Source of the DNA: Bacteroidales bacterium
Lineage (GTDB): Bacteria > Bacteroidota > Bacteroidia > Bacteroidales > UBA932
Assembly (NCBI GenBank): GCA_017546605.1
Contig: JAFYSH010000002.1
Coordinates: 1-64,000 of the forward strand
DNA: 64,000 bases
Direction: 5' to 3'
How positions within the stretch are numbered: position 1 is the stretch's first letter; every line of letters begins with the position of its first letter. This document shows positions 7,348 through 19,499 of this stretch, piece after piece. A model generated the notes under the pieces. That model was not told where the DNA came from, made no database searches, and worked only from the letters and a program-made list of their open reading frames with translations. The translations under genes were made by a program, and so were the position numbers.

Positions 7348-10300
7348 ATGCAAAGGATTAATCTATTGCTTGCGGTGATGATGACCCTGTTCATTCATTC
7401 CTGCAATATCGATGAGGGTGGGTTTCAGGAACCTCCCATCGTTGGCGAACCCTATCAGGTTCAGATCTACAGTGACATCCATCAGCAGCCCGCTTCCAAG
7501 GTGACTACTGACGGATTCTGTACCGGAGACGAGGTCGGAGTTTATGTGGTAAACTACGAAGACGGTACTCCGGGCACGCTTCGGTTGGAAGACAATCAAG
7601 CCGACAACGTTCGATTTACCTACGATGAAAACGGCAATTGGGTGTCTGAATACGATATCTTCTATCAGGATAACGACACCAAGGTTGATTTCTACGGATA
7701 TTATCCTTATGCCAAGCCGAATTCTATTGAGTCCTATCCTCTCGAAGTGGCACGTGACCAATCCAAGGAGGGTGACCACGGACAAATGGCTCCTTACGAA
7801 GCTTCAGACTTCCTGTGGGCAACCACCAAAGGGGTGACGCCAACAGCCAATAAGGTAATTCTGTCCTTTCACCACATAATGTCTTCTGCAAGGGTTCGCT
7901 TCTCACAGGGAACCGGTTGGACGGATGCTGCGGAATATGCCGCTGTCTCGAAAGAGGTGTTGGTCACCAGCACCATCCGCCAATCAACCATTGACCTGCA
8001 AACGGGTGTGGTAACTCCACAAGGTGAGGCCCCTCTGACCGGTATCATTCCCATGAACGACAACGGAGAGTTCCGGGCCATTGTAGTGCCTCAAACCGTA
8101 GAGGCAGGTCGGGATGTCCTTGTCATCACAATCGACGGTCAACCGCGTCATTATGTCCGCGAGGTGGCGACTGAATATGTTCCCGGTAAGATCACTACTT
8201 TTGACTTGAGCATCAGTAAGAAACCCAATACCGGCGAATACGAATTGGAGCTCACAGGAGTGAATATCACTGCCTGGGAGGCAGATAATGTTTCTCACGG
8301 TGATGATGCCCGGGAATATGTTGTTGTTCACTCGCCCGAGGCGGGTCGCTTGGAGAAGACCATGGTTGACCGCTATGAGTTGGATGTTACGGCTATCAAG
8401 AACTTGAAACTTACGGGCGAGATTGGTGCTGCAGACTATGAGTTTATGCGTACAAAGATGTCGTCGTTGATGCGAATTAACCTCAAAGAGGTAGAGAGTA
8501 AGATTGACGGAGTTTATAAGATTCCAATGGATGCTTTCAACGATAAAACTACCCTGATCAAGTGTGTACTTCCTGACAAGTTGGAGCGCATTGAGAACTA
8601 TGCATTTGAGAATACTTCGCTTACTGGTACGTTGCAGCTTCCAGAGGGACTGAAGTATGTTTCCGGTTTTGGCGAGACAATGATTACCAATGTTCAATTC
8701 CCTTCTACCTTGGAAACGATAGGTGTTAAAGCATTTTGGAGCTGTAATTCGTTGATGTGTGAGATTGCACTTCCTTCTTCATTGAAGCGAATTGAAACTA
8801 ATGCATTCTGTGCAGCGGCTATCAAGGGTAATCTTGCATTGCCAGATGGTTTGGAGTATATCGGCCGGTCAGCATTTGATAGTTGTTCTGGTCTGACAGG
8901 ATCGTTGACTATTCCAAGCGGCAATCATATTATCTATTCACATGCATTCTATTCATGTGGCTTTACAGGTAACTTGACTCTTCCTATGGGTTTGACTGAG
9001 ATTCAGTCGAATGCATTTTATGGTACAAAGTTCAAGGGTGAGTTGAACATCCCTTCTACTGTGACGACCATTGGCAGTAGTGCATTTGCTAGAACGGAGT
9101 TTAACGGAACCCTGGTGCTGCCGAAAGAGTTGATTTCTTTGGGAACAAGTGTTTTTAGTGGATGTTGGCGTTTGAGTGGGGTGGTGGAGATTCCCGAAAA
9201 CATCGTGGCCATTCCTTCAAGTTTGTTTTATAACTGCAAAAACTTGGAAGGCATTGTTCTTCACAAGGATATCGAGGTAATCGAGTCGAATGCCTTTGCC
9301 AATTGTTTCTATATTTCCTCCATTGTCAGCAAGGCAAAGAATGCTCCTACGATTGCTTCTGACTCTTTCAATGGTGTAGCCAAAGACAATTTTACGGTGG
9401 AAGTACCGGAGGAATCCATCAAGAAGTACCAGTTTGCTTCGGGATGGAGCGAGTTCAAACGTTTTTCGGCTCACCGCGATTTCTCGATTTCCCGCAATTT
9501 GCTCCGGGTCCTGAATGCGGAGCATAGCAAGACCTTTGTCCTGCGGGCTCCTGCTGGGGAAGCCTGGTCGGTGGAATCGGCACCCGAATGGGTGACGGTG
9601 ACCCCGTCTTCCGGAGAAGGAAAAGTGGAAGTCGCCATTACGGTGCACGAAATGACGGCAGCAGAGGTGGGCAGTTTCAAGACAGGTACCGTGAATTCCA
9701 GTGGTACGGTGGTGGAAAGCACCCACGCCGGTCGTGCGGGTGAAGTGGTCTTCCTGTTGGATGGCAAGGACTACCGATCCAGAACAACCGTGGAACAGTA
9801 TGATTATGCCTACGGCGATGGAGACTTGTTGACCCTGCAGACTGCGGGGGTCGGCAACGGGGTGAACATCGTCCTGATGGGTGACTGCTTCGATGCCAAG
9901 GACATCAGCGAAGGCAAGTACCTCCAGGCGATGCAGGATGCCTATACCTACTTCTTTGATATTGAGCCTTATGTAACCTATAAGGATTACTTTAATGTTT
10001 ATGCTGTAGTTGGTATGTCTGCTGACAGCGGTATGGGAACCGTCAATACGATCCGTGAGGCCCGCTTCGGTTCTCAGTACACTTTGAATGAGGGTGTTTC
10101 GCCAGACTTCGAGACCGTATTCGCTGGTGCTTGTACGGCTCCTATCAATGATAATGTAAGCAATACTCTCGTTATCCTCGTAGAGAACAGTAACGAGTAC
10201 AGCGGACTCTGTTATATGTGGGGTGATGGCTCGGCTGTGGCTCTTGTACCCATGAGTAACGATCCGGCTCCCTACGACTTCCGTGGACTGGTACACCACG

Positions 10301-10827
10301 AGGCGGGCGGTCACGGCTTCGGCAAGTTGGCAGACGAGTATATCTACCACAATGCATTTATACAATCGTGCATTTGTGGCTGCTGTGGTCACGTGAAAGG
10401 CATTAATGAGTTTAAATCTTGCGGCTTCTACGAAAACATCTCCCTGACCGGGAACATGCACGAGGTGCCGTGGTCGCACATGATTTACGACCCGCAGTAC
10501 TCGAACGTGGTCGATGTGTTTGAAGGAGCTTATATGCATACAAGAGGTGTCTTCCGTTCTGAAGCGACCTCGTGTATGAACAACAACATCCCGTATTACA
10601 ATGCCATTTCCCGGGAGGCGATGGTGAAACGTATTATGAAGTATGCGGGCGAGTCCTATTCGTACGAGGCCTTCAAGGCGAAGGATTACGAGTCCTTGTT
10701 GGTGAATGCCCCGGCCCCGACCCGTGCTTGGGAGGGCGAGGCTGCGACGGCTTCTCCGAAGCTCGGTCAGCAAGAACCGAAGTTCATGGGCGAGAAGCCT
10801 CAGTTTGATAAGAAAAAGTTTAACTAA
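7348..10827 (+). CDS. Fimbrillin-LRR-BACON-M64 metallopeptidase surface lipoprotein
   Basis: A 1159-residue multidomain lipoprotein. Lipobox FIHSC gives Cys19, followed by NIDEG, a likely surface-export signal. Residues ~30-315 form an Mfa-like fimbrillin module (FYGYYPYA, EASDFLWA, LSFHHIMS). Residues ~325-700 are BspA-type LRR_5 repeats (LPxxLxxIxxxAF). A BACON-like domain spans ~705-830 (WSVESAPEWVTVTPSSGEGK). The C-terminus is an M64 (IgA-peptidase family) zinc peptidase starting at GNGVNIVLMGDCFDA, with His984, Glu985, His989 and Asp996 in HEAGGHGFGKLADE. It likely cleaves proteins at the cell surface, perhaps host or mucus proteins, with the LRR and fimbrillin parts for binding or anchoring; the substrate is unknown. 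Codon use changes in the LRR part and again at about 9960-10400, suggesting mosaic assembly. The next gene begins 11 nt downstream. Confidence 0.85.
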   Translation: MQRINLLLAVMMTLFIHSCNIDEGGFQEPPIVGEPYQVQIYSDIHQQPASKVTTDGFCTGDEVGVYVVNYEDGTPGTLRLEDNQADNVRFTYDENGNWVSEYDIFYQDNDTKVDFYGYYPYAKPNSIESYPLEVARDQSKEGDHGQMAPYEASDFLWATTKGVTPTANKVILSFHHIMSSARVRFSQGTGWTDAAEYAAVSKEVLVTSTIRQSTIDLQTGVVTPQGEAPLTGIIPMNDNGEFRAIVVPQTVEAGRDVLVITIDGQPRHYVREVATEYVPGKITTFDLSISKKPNTGEYELELTGVNITAWEADNVSHGDDAREYVVVHSPEAGRLEKTMVDRYELDVTAIKNLKLTGEIGAADYEFMRTKMSSLMRINLKEVESKIDGVYKIPMDAFNDKTTLIKCVLPDKLERIENYAFENTSLTGTLQLPEGLKYVSGFGETMITNVQFPSTLETIGVKAFWSCNSLMCEIALPSSLKRIETNAFCAAAIKGNLALPDGLEYIGRSAFDSCSGLTGSLTIPSGNHIIYSHAFYSCGFTGNLTLPMGLTEIQSNAFYGTKFKGELNIPSTVTTIGSSAFARTEFNGTLVLPKELISLGTSVFSGCWRLSGVVEIPENIVAIPSSLFYNCKNLEGIVLHKDIEVIESNAFANCFYISSIVSKAKNAPTIASDSFNGVAKDNFTVEVPEESIKKYQFASGWSEFKRFSAHRDFSISRNLLRVLNAEHSKTFVLRAPAGEAWSVESAPEWVTVTPSSGEGKVEVAITVHEMTAAEVGSFKTGTVNSSGTVVESTHAGRAGEVVFLLDGKDYRSRTTVEQYDYAYGDGDLLTLQTAGVGNGVNIVLMGDCFDAKDISEGKYLQAMQDAYTYFFDIEPYVTYKDYFNVYAVVGMSADSGMGTVNTIREARFGSQYTLNEGVSPDFETVFAGACTAPINDNVSNTLVILVENSNEYSGLCYMWGDGSAVALVPMSNDPAPYDFRGLVHHEAGGHGFGKLADEYIYHNAFIQSCICGCCGHVKGINEFKSCGFYENISLTGNMHEVPWSHMIYDPQYSNVVDVFEGAYMHTRGVFRSEATSCMNNNIPYYNAISREAMVKRIMKYAGESYSYEAFKAKDYESLLVNAPAPTRAWEGEAATASPKLGQQEPKFMGEKPQFDKKKFN

Positions 10828-10838
10828 GAGCATACGAG

Positions 10839-12776
10839 ATGAAGATGAAACCTACTTATGCAATAGCGGCACTGGCTTTGATGGCCGTGTCGTGTAACCA
10901 AGGAAATGATTTGAGTTTGAGCGACAGCCGGGCAATGCTCTTCCAGGTTACAAGTCACAATGCGGCGACCAAGGTCGCGGAGGGTGCCTTTGAGGAGGGT
11001 GATCGTGTCGGTCTGTTTGTGGTGGATTATTTGGATGAAACCACGCCGGCTCCCCTCCAGATCTCCGGTAACCGGGCCAACAATGAGGTGATGACCTTGG
11101 ATGGGGGACAGTGGCGGACCGGCCGGACTCTGTATTGGGGCGAAGGTAAGAGCGATGTGTACGCATACCATCCCTATATGATGGATGTAGTCGATGTTGA
11201 TGAGCGGCCATTCTCGGTCGCTCTCGATCAGACGGTAGAGGATGCCTATGAGGCTTCGGATTTCTTGTGGGCCAAAGCCGAGGGGGTCGCACAGACCGAT
11301 GGTGTCGTGTCGCTTGATATGAAGCACGTGATGAGCCGCCTTGTTGTGAAGATTATGGCAGGCGAGGAGTATGTGGGCTCTCTCCCAGCTGACGCTACTG
11401 TACATCTTCATTCAACCGTTACCGATGCACGTGTGTCGCTCGCGAACGGCTCTGTGATGAAGTATCTGTACGGGGGTACACACTCCATCAAGATGCGCAA
11501 TCTCGGTATTCGTACCTTTGCCGAAGGCGAGGCTGTGGTCTATGAGGCGATTGTTGTTCCTCAGATGCTCGAAACCTCTGTCCCTCTGCTGGAAATCAAC
11601 TCCAAGAGCGTGTCATACCTTTTGGAAGACGCGTTCAATTTCAAGCCGGGCGTTTCCTATACCTATACAGCAGTCTTGAATACCTCGACCAGCGCTATCA
11701 GGATTGAAATTGGCTGTGAAATTGATGACTGGAATAACATCGGTAGTGGCGGTGGCGGAGAAGAAGAAGAAGGTGGAGAAGGAGGAGAGGACGATGGCAT
11801 CGACCTCTCGACCTATACGGACCTCTCTGCCGAGGGTACAGCCAACTGCTACCTCGTAAAGGCGGCAGGCAACTACAAGTTCAAGGCAGTCATGGGTAAT
11901 TCGGATGCGACCGTCGGTAATGTCAAGAAGACCGAGGTGCTTTGGGAGTCTTTCGGAACAGATGTAAGGCCTAATGTGGGTGATTTGGTAGCGAGTGTCG
12001 GTTATAAGAATGGCTATGTTTACTTCTCAACACCGGAGGTCTTTGGCAATGGTAATGCCTCGATTGCGGTACGAAACTCCAAGGATGTAATCCTCTGGTC
12101 TTGGCATATCTGGTGTTCGGAGGAGGGGTGGAACGACCACGTTTATGCCAACAATGCCGGAACAATGATGGACCGCAACCTCGGTGCCACCTCAGCGACT
12201 CCTGGCGATATCGGAGCCTTTGGTCTCCTCTACCAGTGGGGACGCAAAGATCCGTTTATGGGCAGTTGCGCGAAGTCGGGAACAAGCTTTGTCGCTTCAA
12301 CTGGGAATTGGAGTGTCGCATCAAGTTCTAACAAGAGGGACTTTGCAGAGGAGAATCCGATGACATTTGCAACTGGATGGTATGGCGGAAGCGTTCTAGG
12401 CGAAGGCTGGCACACATCAGAGTCAGAGAAGGGCTTACACGATCCTTGTCCAGTCGGTTACCGTGTTCCAGATGGTGGAGCAGAGGGCTTTTGGGCAACG
12501 GCATATGTTGCGACTTCGGGAGGAGGTTCAGACACAGGTATGTACTGGGAATTGGCCGATGGTACCCACGCCTGGTACCCCGCTATCGGTTACCGGGACA
12601 GTGGCAGTGGAGCGTTGACAAATGTTGGGTCGTATGGCTATTGCAGGTCCGCTTCGCCTTATCCGGGCAGCAGCGACAACGCGTACATCCTTGACTTCCA
12701 GATCAATGGTGGCGTCAACCCCGCCATTGGCAGAGGACGAGGCTATGGGTGTTCGGTGCGTTGTCTCCGAGAATAA
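10839..12776 (+). CDS. Fimbrillin family lipoprotein with C-terminal FISUMP domain
   Basis: A 645-residue lipoprotein (lipobox AVSC, Cys19). Residues ~30-305 form an Mfa-like fimbrillin module closely parallel to that of the preceding gene (VAEGAFEEGDRVGLFVVDY, YEASDFLWAKAEGV, MKHVMSRLVVKI). A Gly/Glu-rich linker (residues ~305-325) leads to a Fibrobacter-succinogenes-major-paralogue (FISUMP) domain with MDRNLGATSA, GLLYQWGRKDPF, DPCPVGYRVP and SVRCLRE. FISUMP domains are common in secreted Bacteroidetes proteins and adopt a lectin-like fold; binding targets are unknown. It is the last gene of the operon that starts at 5688, and a strong terminator follows. The DNA from about 12250 onward uses somewhat different codons from the first half. 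Confidence 0.85.
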   Translation: MKMKPTYAIAALALMAVSCNQGNDLSLSDSRAMLFQVTSHNAATKVAEGAFEEGDRVGLFVVDYLDETTPAPLQISGNRANNEVMTLDGGQWRTGRTLYWGEGKSDVYAYHPYMMDVVDVDERPFSVALDQTVEDAYEASDFLWAKAEGVAQTDGVVSLDMKHVMSRLVVKIMAGEEYVGSLPADATVHLHSTVTDARVSLANGSVMKYLYGGTHSIKMRNLGIRTFAEGEAVVYEAIVVPQMLETSVPLLEINSKSVSYLLEDAFNFKPGVSYTYTAVLNTSTSAIRIEIGCEIDDWNNIGSGGGGEEEEGGEGGEDDGIDLSTYTDLSAEGTANCYLVKAAGNYKFKAVMGNSDATVGNVKKTEVLWESFGTDVRPNVGDLVASVGYKNGYVYFSTPEVFGNGNASIAVRNSKDVILWSWHIWCSEEGWNDHVYANNAGTMMDRNLGATSATPGDIGAFGLLYQWGRKDPFMGSCAKSGTSFVASTGNWSVASSSNKRDFAEENPMTFATGWYGGSVLGEGWHTSESEKGLHDPCPVGYRVPDGGAEGFWATAYVATSGGGSDTGMYWELADGTHAWYPAIGYRDSGSGALTNVGSYGYCRSASPYPGSSDNAYILDFQINGGVNPAIGRGRGYGCSVRCLRE

Positions 12777-12794
12777 TTAATGATTTAAAGTGTT

Positions 12795-12822
12795 AGTCCC
12801 GCGCCGAGCGCGGGACTTTTTT
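12795..12822 (+). terminator. Terminator of the surface lipoprotein operon
   Basis: AGTCCCGCG and CGCGGGACT make a perfect 9-bp stem with a 5-nt loop and a following T-run, 18 nt after the stop codon. Confidence 0.9.
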
Positions 12823-12848
12823 GTTATGACCGGCCTGTGATTCTAGCA

Positions 12849-12875
12849 CGTCATGACAGGCTTGACCGGAAATCT
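12849..12875 (-). repeat. Interspersed palindrome, degenerate copy
   Basis: GTCATGACAGGCTTGACCGG plus AAATCTC matches the reverse orientation of the family (GTCATTCCCGGCTTGACCGG then GAATC) with a few changes that weaken the stem. Confidence 0.6.
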
Positions 12876-12900
12876 CGGTAGGTCCCCGCGTTGGATTATA

Positions 12901-12975
12901 GGCGGCCGCAGAGATTTTCAGAAAGAAGGTCGGTCGCAGGCTTCCTCCCACATTCTGAAAATCTCTCGGCCCGCC
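12901..12975. repeat. Long intergenic hairpin
   Basis: AGAGATTTTCAGAA (12910-12923) and TTCTGAAAATCTCT (12953-12966) are perfect 14-bp inverted repeats separated by 29 nt. GC-rich arms GGCGGCCGC and CGGCCCGCC extend the stem outward with one irregularity. No T-run follows on either strand, so it is not a simple terminator. Confidence 0.7.
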
Positions 12976-13200
12976 TGGTGGCGGTGAGTCTGGGTCAGGG
13001 TCTGCGGGGGATTGGTTGTCAGGGTATTACGGGGTGACGCCTGTGCGCAAACTTTCGTGAACGCACATTTGCGCCATAGGCGGTTTTAAAGGCGATTGGT
13101 GTTTGTAAAGGGTTTTAGCGGGAACCCTTCGTGCTCAACAACCTTTGCTGGACTTGCTGATTGGACAGAATAGCGTGCACGAAGGTTTGGTGTGTTATTA

Positions 13201-13233
13201 AAAATCAAGGCCGCATCCGTGAAAGATGCGGCC
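13201..13233 (-). terminator. Terminator of the Rpn-type gene
   Basis: On the minus strand GGCCGCATC and GATGCGGCC form a perfect 9-bp stem, followed by TTGATTTT. It lies 30 nt past the stop codon of the nuclease gene. Confidence 0.8.
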
Positions 13234-13263
13234 TGGTCGTTTAGTCAGTAGATGCGGGAGAAA

Positions 13264-14205
13264 TTACAGCGCTTCGATTTCTTCAAGCGTTAAGCCAGTC
13301 GCTTTGGCGATGTCCGCAGAGGAAAGCCCCAGAGCTTTGAGATTCTTTGCTACCTCGCGATGACCTTGCGCGAGCCCTTCAGCGCGTCCTTCGGCACGGC
13401 CTTCAGCTAGTCCCTCAGCGCGTCCTTCCTCGCGTCCTTCTTCTCGTCCTTCCCGGCGGGCGGTGCTTTTGATATTTTCCCAATCGCGTTCTGTAATCAT
13501 GTCTTTGTCGTATTGTTGTCGTTTTTCAATGCTGAATTCTGCAATTTCAGCGGCTTCAAACAGACGTCGGAAAATATCGGTCTGCAACTTGTCTGGCAGG
13601 GCCTCCAGCCTAGACATGTGCTTGAGCGCAAAACACCATTTATCTTGCAGGCTCTCACATGCTTCCAACGCCTTGTTGAATCGCTTCAGCTCCACAAAGA
13701 TAATAGAAATTGACTCGTTTAACAACTCATGTGTTTTATCTTCCCTCATAGAATATACGGAAACATACCGGTCTTTCCACGCAGGATGGCTGCGGTCAAA
13801 ATCATCTGTTGCTAAAATTCCTACAAGGTATACCGGCGGAATCTTGAAATTTACAATCTCCTCGCGGGACCGGGAGTCGTACACCCGAGAGGCATACATC
13901 ATACACCGTTCGGCGAAATGATCCTGGCGGTAGCGTTGCATCTCAACGATAAACGTTGTACCGTCCTCATCCTCACACCGAAGGTCCAACACCACACCCC
14001 GGTTCTCCAACGTCGCGCCTGCAAATTCCGTCGTCGCATAGGTCAGGTCCTTGACCTTCCGCCCGCGCGGGAGCACCGAGTTCAAAAAATCGATCAGTAC
14101 TTGTTTGTTGTTCTGATCGCCAAAAACTGCCTTAAAACCGGCATTTGAGAGCAAGTCCACCTTCCGCGGACGAAGCTCAGTTGTGAAATTATTCATAGAA
14201 TCCAT
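13264..14205 (-). CDS. Rpn family recombination-promoting nuclease / PD-(D/E)XK protein
   Basis: A ~313-residue protein of the Rpn/PDDEXK_2 family. The N-terminus LSNAGFKAVFGDQNNKQVLIDFLN and the nuclease core VVLDLRCEDEDGTTFIVEMQ, with Asp74, Glu88 and Gln90, are family hallmarks. Members cut DNA and promote recombination in E. coli; here that is inferred. The C-terminus has a run of R-E/A-E-G repeats (about residues 255-290) encoded by a 12-nt-periodic repeat that can change length without breaking the frame. It ends in a small helical segment (LGLSSADIAKATGLTLEEIEAL), probably a DNA-contacting or dimerisation tail. A GTG at 14232 and an ATG at 14196 are alternative starts; the ATG at 14205 is chosen. 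It sits between two repeat-rich gaps, which fits a mobile or repeat-associated locus. Confidence 0.85.
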   Translation of the reverse strand: MDSMNNFTTELRPRKVDLLSNAGFKAVFGDQNNKQVLIDFLNSVLPRGRKVKDLTYATTEFAGATLENRGVVLDLRCEDEDGTTFIVEMQRYRQDHFAERCMMYASRVYDSRSREEIVNFKIPPVYLVGILATDDFDRSHPAWKDRYVSVYSMREDKTHELLNESISIIFVELKRFNKALEACESLQDKWCFALKHMSRLEALPDKLQTDIFRRLFEAAEIAEFSIEKRQQYDKDMITERDWENIKSTARREGREEGREEGRAEGLAEGRAEGRAEGLAQGHREVAKNLKALGLSSADIAKATGLTLEEIEAL

Positions 14206-14349
14206 GCCGCAAGACTCGGCATTTTCCAGCACCTAGCCTTACCAAAGCGTAAAATTCTACGAGCAGCAGCAGCAAGAAATTGTGAAATTTATAAAATTGC
14301 TGGAATTCTTAAAACTACTCTAAGGCGCGTCATGCTTGGCTTACAAATA

Positions 14350-14377
14350 CGTCATTCCCGGCTTGACCGGGAATCTG
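14350..14377 (-). repeat. Interspersed palindrome, copy 3
   Basis: GTCATTCCCGGCTTGACCGG followed by GAATC: the exact reverse orientation of the copy at 5187. Degenerate modules with CCGG cores and AATGACG ends follow until about 14530. Confidence 0.8.
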
Positions 14378-14491
14378 TCTCAGCCCTACCCTAAAATGTC
14401 ACGCCCGGCGGTGACCGGGCGTCGGGGGGATTGCCGGTCGGGGCCGGCAATGACGGGAGACACAGAGTCGGCAATGACGAGAATGAGCGGG

Positions 14492-14526
14492 CCGGGAATG
14501 ACGTTACCGCAGCGGGCTGGGAATGA
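14492..14526 (+). repeat. 35-nt exact direct repeat, copy 1
   Basis: This stretch, beginning CCGGGAATGACGTTACCG, is identical over 35 nt to 14807-14841. The two copies bracket the nested inverted element at 14594-14781. Confidence 0.85.
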
Positions 14527-14593
14527 CGCTTGGTCATCGCAGTCGGACATAACGGAATCCTCACGGACCGGGAACAACGTATGAGTCCGCCGT

Positions 14594-14781
14594 CGGCAAT
14601 AAAAAAAGCACAACCATTCTGAGGGGCGTAGGCAATCATTCCAGATGAGCCTTATAGTTTCCGTTTGTCTGAGCAAATGCCTTTTCTGCGATGGACTGGG
14701 GCATTTGCGAGTTAGGAGACAAGGCTCATCTGGGATAGATTGGTAGCCATACCGAAGGCCTGGTTGGGCTTTTTATTGCCG
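14594..14781. repeat. Nested inverted-repeat element (~188 nt), candidate MITE or structured RNA
   Basis: Four levels of pairing are visible. Outermost: CGGCAATAAAAAAAGCACAAC (14594-14614) against GTTGGGCTTTTTATTGCCG (14763-14781). Then CCAGATGAGCCTT (14641-14653) with AAGGCTCATCTGG (14721-14733), 13 bp perfect. Then TGTCT (14666-14670) with AGACA (14717-14721). Innermost: GCAAATGCC (14673-14681) with GGCATTTGC (14700-14708). Partly unpaired segments of about 25 nt lie between the outer two levels. The result is a rod-like hairpin with a central bubble. No open frame spans it and no promoter box adjoins it. It could be a non-autonomous mobile element or a noncoding RNA; I cannot decide. Confidence 0.65.
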
Positions 14782-14792
14782 ATGGATCATGA

Positions 14793-14817
14793 GATTCCCG
14801 GTCAAGCCGGGAATGAC
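14793..14817 (+). repeat. Interspersed palindrome, copy 4
   Basis: GATTCCCGGTCAAGCCGGGA then ATGAC, the same sequence and orientation as the copy at 5187; it runs directly into direct repeat copy 2. Confidence 0.8.
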
Positions 14818-14841
14818 GTTACCGCAGCGGGCTGGGAATGA
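14807..14841 (+). repeat. 35-nt exact direct repeat, copy 2
   Basis: Identical over 35 nt to 14492-14526; the match ends in GGGCTGGGAATGA and the sequences diverge one or two bases later. Confidence 0.85.
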
Positions 14842-14884
14842 TGCTACACAGGAGCCGAGAATGACAAGCGCTGCGGCGTGGTGC

Positions 14885-14915
14885 AAAAAAACCGGCCTAT
14901 CGAAGGATGAGCCGG
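14885..14915 (-). terminator. Terminator of gapA
   Basis: On the minus strand CCGGC and GCCGG pair around a 14-nt loop, followed by TTTTTTT, 26 nt after the gapA stop codon. The stem is short but the T-run is strong. Confidence 0.65.
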
Positions 14916-14941
14916 CGTATTCGATAAGGAATGATTCCAGA

Positions 14942-19437
<4,496 letters not shown>

Positions 19438-19458
19438 GGTACTGGAATCTTTGAGTTG

Positions 19459-19466
19459 CAAATGTA
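19459..19466 (-). promoter_or_regulatory. -7 promoter element of the amidase-like gene
   Basis: Minus-strand TACATTTG fits TAnnTTTG and lies 21 nt before the ATG at 19437. The divergent promoter box on the plus strand is only 22 nt away. Confidence 0.6.
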
Positions 19467-19487
19467 GGGATTAAAGAAATAAATCCC

Positions 19488-19495
19488 TAATTTCG
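19488..19495 (+). promoter_or_regulatory. -7 promoter element of the wlb-like operon, almost touching the start codon
   Basis: TAATTTCG ends 4 nt before the ATG at 19500. The same box in front of the phosphosugar mutase gene has a -33 TTTG at 20 nt, which supports the TTCG variant. Transcription would start at or next to the ATG, giving a leaderless message. Confidence 0.5.
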
Positions 19496-19499
19496 CAGT

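Larger units (their letters stand above)
12777..13263. other. Gene-poor interval with terminators, degenerate palindrome and a long hairpin
   Basis: No open frame looks like a gene. The interval holds the operon terminator, a degenerate copy of the CCGG palindrome, a long hairpin at 12901-12975 and the terminator of the Rpn gene on the other strand. Between 13000 and 13200 I see GC-rich spacer with short self-complementary stretches but nothing I can name. Confidence 0.5.
14206..14941. other. Repeat-rich gene-free interval
   Basis: About 735 bases without a credible gene; short frames here run through repeats. Contents in order: an intact palindrome copy (14350-14377), degenerate CCGG modules ending in AATGACG (about 14398-14530), direct repeat copy 1 (14492-14526), the nested inverted element (14594-14781), another intact palindrome (14793-14817), direct repeat copy 2 (14807-14841) and the gapA terminator (14885-14915). 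Confidence 0.7.

Noticed and set aside
9217-10833. 538-codon open frame on the minus strand
   Set aside because: It is antisense to the M64 fusion gene, has no recognisable domain, and its residues are what the complementary strand of a codon-biased gene gives.
13264-14205. Complete transposon
   Set aside because: Rpn-type proteins are sometimes labelled putative transposases, but no terminal repeats or target duplication can be paired around this gene.
14398-14530. Possible CRISPR array
   Set aside because: The CCGG modules differ in length and sequence, spacing is irregular, and no cas gene is in the window.
14336-14584. Short open frame through the palindrome cluster
   Set aside because: Made of repeat units (GLTGNL, GPGMTL-like phrases), on DNA better explained as intergenic repeats.
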